From the NCBI GenBank assembly GCA_951804985.1, contig OX638130.1:100313700-100377699 (forward strand): a stretch of 64,000 nt of DNA, in the 5' to 3' direction. Each line of letters begins with the position of its first letter. The stretch's first letter is position 1. The notes under the pieces are model-generated. The model was not told the DNA's origin and searched no databases. It was given only the letters and a program-made list of their open reading frames with translations. This document shows positions 11,801-26,800 of this stretch, piece by piece. The translations under genes and the position numbers were made by a program. The stretch comes from Dryomyza anilis. Lineage: Eukaryota; Arthropoda; Insecta; Diptera; Dryomyzidae.

Positions 11801-14800
11801 TTGACTAGTTTTCACTGGAGAGTATATACTCCTCGAGTTGCTATGAAAAATTTAGCAGTATTTAAGCTACCTATGAGTACAACTATTTATTGTAAAGTTT
11901 AGTTTATCTTTTTCATATAATTTAAAAGTTGCCTATAAAATTTGAAAGGGTTTGAATTCTAAAATTAAAATATTTTAAAGCGTTTTTATTAAATTCAATT
12001 AGCGTCAACATTATGTGATAAATTTGCATAAAATTTTACAAAATCACTTTGATAATGTCCACAATTCAATAAATATGTTTTAATAAATTATGACGAGTTG
12101 GAAAAATAAATAACATGTTCTGCACACTTTGAAAATGTTATTTTATTTCTGTTGTTACTTTCAAAAAATCAATTTGTGTTATTTTTCTTACAAACAGCAC
12201 ACAATGTAATTGAAAATTTAGTTCAAGGCTGGTCAGTCTGATCGAACGTGATCGCGTATGTACGCCTCAACATAAATGAAAAACATCAAGTGGATTTATT
12301 CGGCTGCTGTACTTTTTTTTTATTTTGTCCACCATTGCAAATATTCAATAAATTGAAAAAAAAAAACTTAAAAATGAAACAAATCTCAGTATAAATAGAA
12401 TTGGCTTTAGTGTATTTTGCCAAAATTTTGTACTTTGGTGTTATTTTTAAAAGTTGCAATTTATTTTGGTATGCATAAAAAACTAATTTCAGTTATATAT
12501 GAGGAACTTTTAGATTTCATTCAAATTTTAATTTAGTCATAGCTGTGATTTTTATAATTGATATTTAAAGGAAGATCATCTTTCTAAAACAATTAAAATA
12601 ATTTGAAGATTAAATTAAATTGTCATCCCAATTCGGTTTTCTATAGAGTCGATAATCAGTTTCATCAACAGTATTCATATATTTGTTTACTGTCATTCAA
12701 TTTAGATTGGGCGAAAATTTACTAAACTGCATTATCGACAAATTTAGTTTAGTCTTCACACATAAATATAACACATCCTAAATATAATTTTTGAATTAAC
12801 CAAATTAACTATTTAAGATAAATTTAAATTTACTAAAATAAAATGAGTCTTTTATATTTCTTTTTTATTCAGCAACCAAAAATAAATAATTGAGGAGATT
12901 TATATCACTTCGTATTTTAAAAAGACATGAAGACATCCGTTGAATTATTATAGCGAATCTTCGTGTATTTATAAATTAAACTTTTAATATAAAATTTTTA
13001 CTACACTTTAAAATAGGATATTAAATTAGGTCAATAGGACAGTTATTGATTTAATAGTATACAAAAAATAAATATTTTCATATAAACACAAAAACAATTT
13101 CATAGTATTTAATAGTATTTTGTAGCATTGAATGGTATTAAAAAATAATTTATCCTATTGACTAATTTTAATAGTAAAAAAAACTATTGATTTTATAGTA
13201 TTTTTTCCTGAGTGTACAGTAAAATAAAAATTCCAACCAAAAATTTATATATGAGCTGTGTATGGAAAAATTAATGAGAATTAAACAACTAAAATGGGTT
13301 ATGATGAGCTTATAATATATTGAAGAGAATATATATTTATTATGTGTGTATTTATTTGTAGTATGTATATTTTTTTTTAGATACAATTACAATTTTTTAG
13401 TTGAAATTTGATTACTGTAATTCAATAAATTGCCCTAGATGGCGTCTGATCAAATATTTGTAAATAAATATAAATTTCAGAGACACCCCAAAATACTAAA
13501 AAAATATACATAAATATATGTATTGTTAACACCCCATAGAATATAGGAGCAAAATTATAAACTATTTTTTTTAACACCCCATAGAATATAGGAGCAAAAT
13601 TATAAACCATTTTTTTTTCCTTATCAAATGTTTACATACGATTGAAATACGAACAACAGAAGCAAGCATAATAAACAAAAATCTAAAGGAAAATATTATA
13701 ATTTAATGTAATATAATATATTTGTTGAATAAACAAATCTCATAAAGAAAACTGTTGGCACAGCAACCTAGTTACTTTAAATCATTCATATTTGTATTTT
13801 GAATGAAGAAGTAAAACTAACCCGGAATTATAAGATTGTATATCAACGATGATACTGCAATATCACTCAATTATATGGGAAAATATCGCCTAAATTTGAA
13901 AATATTTGTCTTATTATCTGGTTTTAATTGATATTTTTAACATATAAATTAAATAAATGCAATTTTAAACTAAGACATAATAAATTTTGTTGGAGTAAGT
14001 GCAGAATAGAGACAAGAAATTTTTTTTTGTACTTCTGTCAATTTCATATTTAGGCGGTATTCGCAATTACAGATAAGCGCACGCTGCAAAAAAAGGGTTC
14101 TCCCAAACATAATTTTGCAGGTATTACATATATCTTTGGAGCTTTATGCAAACAAAAGTATTATTTCATTGCGAAACATTATTATAATAACAGTCAAACA
14201 TATTTTTGTTTTCGTTCAAACATATTTATGTTTAGAATGAATAATTTTCGGTGTTCTTGCAAACATATCTATGTTTGAATGTGAAAAACATTTTATTTAC
14301 ATGTAAACATGTATTGCATTATCATCGACGATATATTTATAGAATTTCTTGAGGATATACGACATTATAACATCATTCTCAGTTAATTGTTTAGATTATG
14401 TAGCAAAAGCAAGCTCAAATAGTGGTTGTAATATAACTGATACTACTATAGAACCTATCATTGATGAAATTGTCTAAAACTTAAATGGTGCTTTCAATCA
14501 AAATTTGAATAAATAACTATTGTCCAGAATCTATTACAGAGTATATTGTGTCATATCGGCGTATTGTGTTTGAAAATACGAAGGTATCCAGAACTTATTC
14601 TGCTTTAAAAACAGTGATGGACATCACACTTTGACATTTTCAATGGACATTTATTAACTTAGTTCAAATTTATGTTTTTAAATGAAATTGTGACAATTTT
14701 CATTATTTTTTTTTTAACTGATTATTTCAATTTTCAATTCAATTTTCAATCATATTCTTATTAGCAATTTGCTAATATAACAAAGTATTTGTCAATATAT

Positions 14801-17800
14801 GTAAAATATTAAAATGGCGTAAAATATGTTGAATATTAACATATGGTAAAACGTCAAAAACAAAATTGTATGTATAAATTTATTATAAAAAATATAAACA
14901 TTTAATTTGCTATGACATGTTTTCCTATATACGAAATGATATTCATATTTTTAACAACAAAAGCCTGTTGTTGTTTTCTGTATTCGAGCAGGAAATGTTG
15001 TTTGTTTTGATATATTTTATTTGTTGTTTGCTGTTTTTGTTTTGAATCGTTGTTTATTAGTTTTCTGCCACATTTTTATTCATACTACTATATAAATATA
15101 TAATATAAGTATATTTTTGCATGTTGATTCTTTTGCACATAATAAAAATAAGACGATAATCAGAGAAGTTATCGCTATTCCGTGCCTCCCTATGGTCGAT
15201 GATTTGTTTATGCTTTATTTGAGAATGTTTTTTTTATTTTGTTATGGTGGACTATGTTAAAAACTTGTTTAACCCAGCAAACAATATGTTTTAAATGAAG
15301 ATTAAAATCGTAACCGATTTTTTTAAATCATTTAATATTAAAATCTGCTAAACAAAAATATCATAATGAACCGATATTCATAATTATACACGATTTTATT
15401 GCCGTTTTTAAATGTTCGTTAGAATCAGGGCTAGAAAAAAACACTTCACCGTTTTTTTTTTAGTTTTTATTGGATTTTTTATTGGTTTTTATTGAATTTT
15501 TTCGGATTTTTTATAAATCACAAAATTTCAATAGTATTTATCGGTTTTAAAGTTATTCCTTCCCTCCCTTTTGCTGCCGAGAACTGCTGTATAACCTTTG
15601 GACAAAACAAACTTTGTGGAAAAATATCACGGTCTTGGATCTGGAAGTCGTATTCTTTTATATACTGATTTAGTCATATGGGCGTAAAAATGAAACAGCC
15701 TAAGTACCAGATCAAATCTATTTTGAATGTCTTTTTTATAACAGGACAACTCTTCTGAACCTAGTAGATTCAATCAATGTCTCTCGCTTTAAAAAATTGG
15801 CTTGGAATTGGCATGAATTAAATCCATAGTTTCGGAGACTACATCCAGCTATTTATATCATTTAATTATTTGGATCATAAAGACATATAATATAATCATT
15901 TCATTTTTAACTTCATCTAGCAGTTGTCCAAAAAATTGTTTTCGATTTCGAATAAATTGTACTCTGAGAACCACAAATATTTTTCATAAGTTATTAATTC
16001 GCAAAATGTACGAAAATTAGTAAAATCCAAAATAAATCCAAAAATAAAAGTAAAAGAATCATGAATTTTTTTACGTGAAAAAATTTTCCGAAATATGGTT
16101 AGAATGTCCGAAATATGGACATCGGCTTTTGTGTTGAAAGTGTTTCAGGCTAATCGTGTAAGACATGTAAGAAATTGGTTTATAATTCCTTGTGTAATTC
16201 CCTGTTTGTAATTTATCTCACTGTTTCTAAAATATTGAAATATTTATTCTATATATGATGTTGTCCCGATAAAAAAAAAATGACAATTATAGTTTGGTGG
16301 GATATATTCATGCTCACGTAGAGATAAATATGTTTTTTAGAAATTAGCTTTTTGTTTACAAACAAAAACAACTTATGTATTAATGATCTTATTTACTATC
16401 TTATTTACTAATTCCATTTATTTATGAAATAACAAAAATAATACTAAAAATTACGTAGTCGGGATAGTACACGTAAAATAAAATGTAGTATCAGCAAACT
16501 CTAATTCTTAATTTTATCAGACTATAAATAGCCATTACAACGTTATTTTTCAGTATTCAGCTGTATGTACACAGAAAAAAAGAATTTATAAATATAGCTT
16601 AAACTGCGCCGACTAAAATATTATTTGAATTAGCGTACACATTCTTCATATTAGCAATCGCATTTGCTGGCAACAGTTGTGTGTATTCAACTACCGCGTT
16701 GATGTTATAGCAGTGCTATAGTCGCTATCACAGTTCACATTTGGTTCATGTCAAAAGAAACACTTATAGAGTTTGATCATACTCTATTGGTGTCTTTAAA
16801 AATGATAATGATGGCAATAGTTATTTAATTATGCATAATCATCAGATCAGCCGCGGTAGCTCAGTGGTTAGTGCGTTGGACTGCAAGCCGAAAGGTCCCC
16901 GATTCAAGCCTGGACTGGGGCTAACAACATCTTTTCTTAGAAACATTTTTCTATACCGCGCTACCTCTCGGCAGTAAATGGCAAACCTCCGAGAATAAAA
17001 ACATTGCCTATGAAAAGCTCTCACCCGCCGTTCGGATTCGGCAATAAACTGTAGGTCCCACCACTTTGAGTACAAATATAACACGCACAGCTCAAAATGG
17101 TGAGAGAGCTCGGCCTAAGTTCTTATAGAACTGTAGTGCCAAAATAATATTATGTTATTAATATTATCAGAAAAGGATATTTGTTATATACTTTCACAAA
17201 AAAGAATTACAAATATACTGTGTAAATGAAAAAATACTTTAAAAACGTCAACCATATCAATTAAATAATTTGATACTTAAGCAAATGGTTTATTGGTAAA
17301 TTATTGGACGCAAATAACATTTTTAGCGAATGTGTTTGCTCAATACATGAAAATGTCAAAAATGTCATTGTTAGACCAATGAATGTTGTGCAATTAATTT
17401 TGATTGCTGTATTTACGTCGATTATTTGTTTCTATGTATAAAAGAAGTGATTGTGTCACAAGTCACTCGCTTTATAATTCGTAATACCTTTTTTTAATAT
17501 AGATGGATACAAAAGTAATTTAGGAAGACAGATCATTTTAATCATGAAACTGGTTGCGTTTCAGGACAAGGTAAAAATACAAAATTCAATACCACATCAC
17601 GACCGTAACTCCATTTTTAATATGAAGTTAATATAAGTAAATTTTACAATTACATAAAAAAACCTAAGCAACCTTTTTTTTGTTACTGTTGTGGCTTTTT
17701 TTAATTTTTTTTAAGTGTAGCTGTAGAGATGGCTTGTATAAATATTGTATAAGAAAAAACCTGTGTATCTCTGACATTATTGACAACGCAATTAAGTAAA

Positions 17801-20800
17801 TGTGTCTATGTAAAACAACTACTTGTTCACAAAACACATAAACTTACAGTTGAAAATGTAAATTAATTATAATTAAAATAAATATTTACAAAGGTTGTAG
17901 CACTTTAGACATGAGAAAATATATATATAAAAATACTTTTCAATAACTTCAGTTTAAATGCACAATTCAAATCAATTTCTATAGACAACTTATACTTAAA
18001 GATTAATGTTCATTAAATAAAAAAAAAAAACAAAGGAGCTGTAGTTAATCTAGACTCTAGGAAGTTTCTAAAGAATTTTTAAAATTATATAATTATCAAA
18101 ATAAAGCCGGTTTAATGTCAAAAGTCAAAAATAATACTGCTGCAATTTTAATTATAATATAACTAGTTGAGTCACTGTTTAAAATATAGTGAGTTTCCTG
18201 TGCGGATTAAAGGTGAATAAATCAGCAGATTAATGCGCACGTTTTGCTAAATTAACTAATTTGATGTTTAATTGAATGTTTAAATACAATTAATATAATT
18301 AATTGCTATAGCTATTAATAGTTATGAAAGCATTTATATTGTCATATTGCAGTTTCCAATAAAATTAGTTATTGCTTTTTAATAGTTGTGCATGCATTGT
18401 TTAGATAAATATTTTAAGACATTTTCAAATTTGATATTAAGGGAATTCATTTCAGTTGTGTAAAACTCGTAAATAGTGGAAAATTCGTTAATAGTAGATA
18501 TTAGTGTAAAAATTATATGAGATTTTGTTTATGTACAATATATATGTGGCAGTGAATGTAGACAATATCGTAAATTTACGCTTTTAAACCAATTTTTTCA
18601 CAAATATTAGCGTATTTACAGTTTCATGGTATTGGTACGACATTGTACGAATACGAAAGTACGGCAATTGAATTGTGAGCACCACTATTCTGCTTGTTAA
18701 AATATTTCGTCAAATAAATGCAGGTGATTCTTATAAAATTAGGATGTTTTGAAATTATCATAAATATTGCTCGATTTCAAAAGAAAAACTAAAAAATTTA
18801 CATTTTACGTGCACAAAATACGACATTAAAAAACAGGGCTACTCTCAAATACAACACTTGTGGTATTTCATTTTTATAAGGGATGCAACAACAAATTGAC
18901 GTTTCTGTGTTATTGTATCGTATATATACAACATGATACGTATACAATACTAAAATAAGATGAACTGTGAATACGCTTTTTGGTTTTTATTTTGACTTTT
19001 ACAAATAATAAGTTCTGTAAATGCTTCTAAGTTCTCATTTTTGTTTAATTCTGCAATAACGTAGTATAACAATTTACTCGATAACTTTTTGTTTCTTTTA
19101 TAAATTACATTCGAACTAACAATAAAGCACGTATTCAAAATATTTTTATTGCAAATAACACAAATAAAATTATGAAATGGTTTAATGTCTTTTCCGATAG
19201 TGCGCAATAATATTTATATAAAACAATTTGAACAATAAACAAAATTACTTTATGGATTTGGTTTTAAACTTTGTTGGTTTCATTTGAAACTCAAAATTTT
19301 ATTAATAAGCAAAAATTTGACAGAATTTTTAAATTAGTGGCCAAAAAATAATCAGATATCAAAACCATAAAGGGTGAGTTTGCAATTTTAAAGATATGTA
19401 GTGCCAATTACTCCTATTAATGCATTCGACTGAATTTTCATTAAACGTTACCAGAAATATTAAGGATTCTTTAGATATTTGAGGCTAGGATGACGTTGTA
19501 GGATGATTTTATATAATCATTTTTGTTTTTATTGAAAATATTAAGGCGATTCATATCAGCACTGTAAATTTATCATCTCGTAAAAATATAACATTACGCG
19601 CAACTCGACATGAACGCACTTTTATCTGGCTACGCGTAAACTATTTTATAAAATTTTGGTTGTACTCCAATTTTTAGTTATATCACTTATAATCCTTTCA
19701 CAACACAATTTAATGAAAACAATTTTTTCACAAAACATAATTTTATTGACAACTAACGAAAAGATAAAACAAAATATTCAAGAAATTTTATTTACGTTAT
19801 TTACACATAAAAATCGACAAATAAATTTACGAGTTGAGCGTAAAATATTCTCATATAATTTTTGCGTAAATTTCTACTATTTATGGGATTTCCACAAATT
19901 ACGAGGTTTACGCGCTTGATATGAATCCCCTTATTATTATTATTGTTTAAATAAGTACATCGTTGTCATCAGGAAATAGTTTTCTGTTCAGTGCAGTACA
20001 TTAAAAAAATATACATATTGTCCTCAAAAGCAATGCAGTCTTGACATATTTGGCACTTTAATCATTTTCGTCTTGTAACTGGCCGAGTTTTCACAGATCT
20101 TTAAGACCATATGCCTCATTAACCTTAACCTCTTTAATTAGAATTATAACTATTTGAAAAATAAAATTGTAAATCAACTATTTCAACAGTAAATCATTTA
20201 AATTATGTAAAATTCTATAAAATATATCAAACGTATCCCCCTCATTATGCTTTATTTTATTTAAATACATTTTATTTGTTTTGTATAGTTGGATATACCT
20301 ACATATCAATGAAAATGTTGGCACGCTTCATCAATTGGCAGAAGTGCTTAAACGGATCATTAAATGTCAACGTTACGTCGAGGGTGTGTAATGGATGAAC
20401 AAAAAGGTTAAAGAACATAATAAATTGTATTAAGAAAAGACTGTGTCACACGTTTGGTATATTCAATTTAGGCGCAAGAACCTTGTTACGTCTCTGACAA
20501 TAGGTAATAATGCGACGTTCAAAATATAAATGTTCTATAATTGTTTGAATTTTTGGCGCAATGTTTACGTTTTCTGCGTATTATCTACGGAAATACTTAG
20601 CGTTTTGTTCTATATTCTTTATAAATACATCGCACCACATTTTAAAAATAAATAGTATTTATTAGAGGAAGATATGTAGTATAGGTGCCAATATAAAATA
20701 AAACACTGCAACAGACTACTTGAAAACTGCCAGTTGTAAACGTTAAAAATTTACGATCACACAATAAATCGGACCATAGCACAAGGTGCCGTCTAATTGC

Positions 20801-23800
20801 TCAACGTTTCATTGTTTTTAGTACGTTGTACTAGCGTACAAATTAATTAATATTTTGTTTTTGTTATTGACTTATATGTATATATGTAATATTAATGAGT
20901 CATGTTTATTTTGGAATTATATTAGTTGGGCAATTATATCTACACTAAACATAAAATGTTTGTAACATTATCAAATAAAAGTTGCTACAATAGCAAACAA
21001 ATGATTTGATGCTTTGCTTCACGTAGAAATATAAAATAGTTAAAGAGAGAAATATAAAATAGTTATGATTGAATTAATAATTGTTGCACGTGTGATCATA
21101 TTATGGTAACTGAGAATCATAGTATGATCCCGAGTATTATAATATGGTTGTTTGTGACCATAGTAAGGTCACTGTGTGTGATCATAGCATGATCTTTAAG
21201 TATCATTGTGTGGTTGTGTGTGATCATATTATGGTGAAGATCATAGTATGGTCCATACAATGATCACACACTCTAAATCATGAACCCAATCATGGTATGA
21301 TTCTCTGTGTTTGAAACAGTAAACGAAAGATGGTTGAATTGAGTGATTCTTCGTTAATACAAGACAAAATAACGAAAAAACGAAATGCACCTTCGCGTGA
21401 TATAGTGCACACCCAGTAAACAGTTTGCCAATAAAAATTAAAGACATGCTGTCGTTATTACTTCTTATAGTTTGCTGAAATCAGAGTTTGCTGTTAGTAG
21501 CAATTTTTTTATTTAGAGTGTATTAACAACAACAGTAAGTCTAGGCAAGATTATCAGTTGCATAATGTTTGCTGCTTACAAATTCTATAGAAATCAACAG
21601 ATGCAACGGCTTTTGATGTTTTTATACCCTACACTAAAAGCGAAGAAGATATATTCACTTTGGTCATACGTTTGTAACACCTCGCAATGTTTTGACGTAT
21701 CTTGATCTATGTTAACTCCAGAGTTTGTCGGTTAAAATCACGATAACAGTAGAGCTACATATATGACATTCATAATTTAAATTAGTTACCCTGTTCGAAA
21801 TTGAAAAATGTCGCGATCGGTCTTGAGTGATTTGGCATTTTTTTTACATATATATCAGATAACAATAAGCGTTATATTTTTTGAATTAAATCGTTTATTT
21901 TCTGGTACAAAATTGATAGTTCCACAACCGTGCGTCCTAAAAAATATCGTAGTTTGCCTAGGTTTACTTAGTGTATATCCAAATAAAAGGAAATTGTCTG
22001 ACAAGTGTAATTTTGCAGTTATTTTGCACTATTAGCGTATTCACAGTTTCATGGTATTGGTACGACATTGTATGAATACGACTGTATGGCAATTAAACTG
22101 TGAGCACCACTTTTCTGCTTGTTCAAGTATTACGTCAAATAAATAGCCGATTCTTATAAATTTGGTATTTTTTTTGAAAATATCATAAATATTCCTCGAT
22201 TTGAAATGAAAGACAAATAAATTATCAGTTTATGTGCACTTTTAATATTCAATTTTACAATTTTTCTTACTTTCACAAAATACGAAGCCAAAAAAATGGC
22301 TCAGAGCTACTCTCAAAAACAACACTTGTGGTATTTCACTTTTATAAGGGATGCAACAACAAAATTGACGTTTCTGTGTTATTGTATCGTATATATATAC
22401 TACATGGTACGAATACCATACTAAAATAAGACGAACTGTGAATACGCTATATATTTATAATTTGCACATTTCTCACAATCATCAGTACTTCCAATTAATT
22501 CCTAAAATGTACCCATTACAAATTTTCATTGTGACCGCAACATCATAATTGATTTTTTATTTCAAATGTATTACTTTAAAAAATTCTCTAGGTTACAAAT
22601 TTAATTGTTATTTTTAATTGTTACCTCATATGCTCACTTTATCACCGGATGCATAAAAATTCATTCATTAAACATTTCAACGATATCAAAGAGCCAAAAT
22701 GAAAACTGTTTATTTCCTAATTAAATGCATGACCGATAAATGTACGAAAATATCTGCAATCCTCAATGATCTTGTTTGACAGTGAGTGTGAAAATTATTT
22801 AAATTTAGTAGAGACAGCGTTTAAGTGTACATGTCACATGTTGTCGATACTTTTCCGACAGTGTTTCGTAGCCAATATGTTTAACAGTAACGATTTTCTT
22901 ACATTCTTGGTATCACTTTTCTACACATGAAGTAGTATATAGCGTTTGATGTCCAAATGGAGAATTGTTTTTTTTATTCTGATTATGAGATTCCAATGTT
23001 AGAAATTATCGTAAATTATATATATGTATATGAGTTGATATTATTTGGTGCAAGTTCAAGTTTTATTTTTTTTTTTTTGGAAACCCTTCAATACATATAT
23101 ATACCTATTTGATTAAATATTTGATATACAGATTCATTATACAGAATCAGCAACTTGAAATGAATTGGTGGTATATTAGAAAAATATTTTGTTTCTGTTG
23201 TTAACTTAAAAAAAATATAGAATCTTATTTATTACCGTTCCTAAACTCGTTTGTTTTTATCTTGTAATACTTGAAAACTGTTATCTAATGAAACAACAAT
23301 CTTATAGTGACAACGTATAAAAATAAAACTAATTAATTAATGGAACAATGCCAGAATATTCGTCGTGACTAAATGCAACAAAGTCCCCCGCAACTTTAGA
23401 ATATAGTTAATTAACTATTAATGTTTTAAAAACAAAGATAGATTTTATTATAAGAAGTGCATTTAACATTTACGAGATTCGATGAAGTTTGTTGTTTTTT
23501 TATGAAAAACTACAACAAAACATTTATATACAGTGTGACTCATAATAACTGTTAGTTCAGTAAAGTTCAACAAAAACTAAAGTAATCCATGAAATTTGTA
23601 TTTGTTTCGTTATATTTACATATTTCTAAAATTAATCATTTAGTACAAATCTTTTGAAGGTTTCTTTGATTGCGTTGAAAAAAAGGTTGGCAAGCGGCAC
23701 GCAATGTATTCTGATCCATTTAACCCCAAATCTATATCAAACGGGCTTTGAATTGAGCAACAGTTATTTCTTTTTTAGTACCAATTTTACTGAGCAAATA

Positions 23801-26800
23801 GCAGCTCCAAACACAAAAGTCGAATTAATTGAAACCTGGTGATACAGATTACCTTTTTAGCTTGATATAAAACCCATAAATTTTTTAACACTAGTCTGTA
23901 GTACAAATCATAGATCCCAAGTCATCATTTTCGAGTCATTTTGAAATTAATCCACTGCTAATTTATGCCTTGAGGATCTCTGTGAGACTCACTGATTACC
24001 CACGATTATTCTGTTGATTATAGTTATGCTGTAGAAGTAACATTTTTTCATCCGTAAATATAATTTTATGTTCTGCGTTTCTACTCAGCAGTTTTTTGGA
24101 CTTTTCAACTCGAAACAAATTTTGATTGTTGTAAAGTCCATGCACTGGTTTACTTTGATGCCTAAATTGTTTTTCAGTGTTCTCCGCATTGATACACTGA
24201 ATATTTGAATGTCCTTTACCATAGAAGCTCCAGACTTTCGCTGAATTTCGTCGAATTCTTCCTCTGACGTATATCTCTGTTCGATTCGTGGGAATAGTCC
24301 GTATACGTTCATATTGCCTTTGAATTTTTGCAGGTTATCGTTGTGTTAATGCGTTTTACTGTCCAGTATATAAATCTCTTTCATTACTTGCGGATTTAAC
24401 TTTTTTTTTTTGTATATCTGAAGTTTTCAGTTTACACATTTAAAACCATTGCGATATTCCTCTTAAAAATGTCTATAAAGATGTCTTTGTTCAATTTTCA
24501 CAATTACTAAATTAATGTTGAAAAAAATGGCATACTTAAAAATTTTGTAAATGGATATTTCGCTGATTAGGATAGAAGTGAAAAATACTGACAGTTATTA
24601 TAAGTCACACTGTACACAATTTTACTACATTTGTATTAACAATTACTAAATATGGGGTGGAAGATTTGACGTTAGAACGGCCACGTAGTTTTTAAAATGT
24701 CATCGTAGCTGCGGTAACTCAGTGGTTAGTGCGTTGGACTGCGAGTCGAAAGGTCCTCGGTTCAAGCCTGGACTGGGGCTAACAACATCTTTTCATACAT
24801 AGAAACATTTTTCTATACCGCTCTACCTCTCGTCAGTAAATGGCAAGTCTACGAGAGTAAAACATTGCTTATGAAAAGCTCTCAACTGCCGTTCGGATTC
24901 GGCAATAAACTGTAGGTCCAACCACTGCCGGCCTCAGCAGTCCAGAGGTAGCGCGCTGGACTTGCATTCTGAAGGTCTCGGGTTCGAACCCGGCTTGGGC
25001 ATGGGCGCTCGTGGTGATATTTACCACAAAATTGTAGGGAATAGATTTTCACAGTCTGTCTGAGTGCTGTGGATCTTAGTAGATATTCCAAAAAAAAAAA
25101 AAACTTTGAGTACAAATAAAACACGCACAGCTCAAAATGGTGAGAGAGCTCGGCCTAAGTTCTTATAGAACTGTAGAGCCAAACTATTATTATATTATGA
25201 AACTATTTTCTTATTTAGAAAAGGTCTTACGATGCGATAAGCGGCATTTGAAGGGTAATGTTTGTAGAAAAATTGAGTGGTCTGCTTTCAGTATCCAACT
25301 TTCATAACATAAAAATGCTTATTTTTATTTGAAAGCTTGAAAAGATCTCTACGAATACCCAAATTTTTGGTTTTCTACGTTCGCTACAAAATAATTGAAA
25401 AATTCTTGAAAACATGATTTCATTGATCTCCTGATAACGTTCTGAAATGGAATGCATTTAATTTAATTTTAAATTCTATATTTTATTTAATTGTTAATTT
25501 TTCTCGTTGTATAAATTACTTTGAACTTCTTAACCATTACATCTAAATATTAAACAAGAAAAATAGCAAATCTTTAAAAATCAAAATATCCGAATTTAAA
25601 ATCCAAAATCCAAATATCTTTAAAACTGTTGCGACGTTAGCTCAGAGGTTAGTGCGTTGGACTGCGAACCGAAAGGTCCCATGTTCAAATCAGGGATGGG
25701 GCTAAGAACGTATTTTCATAGAAAATATTTTTCTATACCGCGCAACGGGGCGGACAATGGCAAATCTGCGAGTAAACACTGCACATTAAAAAACTCTCAC
25801 CCCGGCCATTTAGATTCAGAATTAACTGTAGTACCCACCACTTTGAGAATAAATATAACAACCACAGCTCTAATGTTGAGAGAAGCTCGGCCTAATTTCT
25901 TCAGGACCGTAGCGTCAAACTATTATTCTTATTATCCTTAACCTGATTGGAATTTATTTCAACAAAATGTAGAAAAATTGTGTGTATAAACACCCGAGTA
26001 AGCAGAAATGATGTATGAAATATACGCAGAAATTGTTTTTTGTTTTGTAACGTAAAATATTAATTAATAAAACTGAAGAGCATGATTACATCATGGATCG
26101 TCCAGTTTTATTGCAAGAAATTCAATGTCAAATCAACTGTTTTTTAATATTACAGATTACTCTTTATTTCAATCGTTTGAAACATAAAAATAAAAAAAAA
26201 TCATTCAATAAGTGAATCAAATTAACGAAACACTCAAACGATTTGTGTACGATTAGCCTTCTTAATAAATGATATAGCAATTTATTGAAAATTATAGAGC
26301 GTCGGGGTCGCTGCATTGGAGGTGTGGCTGAGCTGGCACCGTGTTGCACTCTGGGTTAATAAACGCAATTGTGGTCACATCATGTTATCAACTGATAACA
26401 GGCATGTCGTAGTTACGCATGCATGGCATGTTTCACGTGTGACGATGTGTGATATTGATTCATCGATACAAATACAGCAAAAGTGAGCAGCTTATCACCA
26501 AAAAAAAAGGCGACAAAACAAAGGCGGGTAAATTCGAAAGGACGTCATTTTTTGCGTTTTATTTGTATTTTTTTTGTCTATTAATATTTTTTTTTTTATA
26601 TTATTGGTGCGATATATAACAACTCAGTAGTTAACTTTATACGCTACGACGTAGTTTTGATATGACAATATAAGCGTGATATTATATCGCATATCAAACA
26701 AAGTTTTTGTTGACATTAGGTTTACTATAAAAAAAAATGTAAAATAAATAACAAAAAAAAACTTTTTAAAAACAATACCACATATTAAATATTTTTGCAT

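Noticed and set aside
16850..16915. tRNA gene, from A- and B-box-like sequence
   Set aside because: The same sequence heads a 300-bp repeated unit at five sites with diverged bodies and ATT tails, so it is a SINE head.
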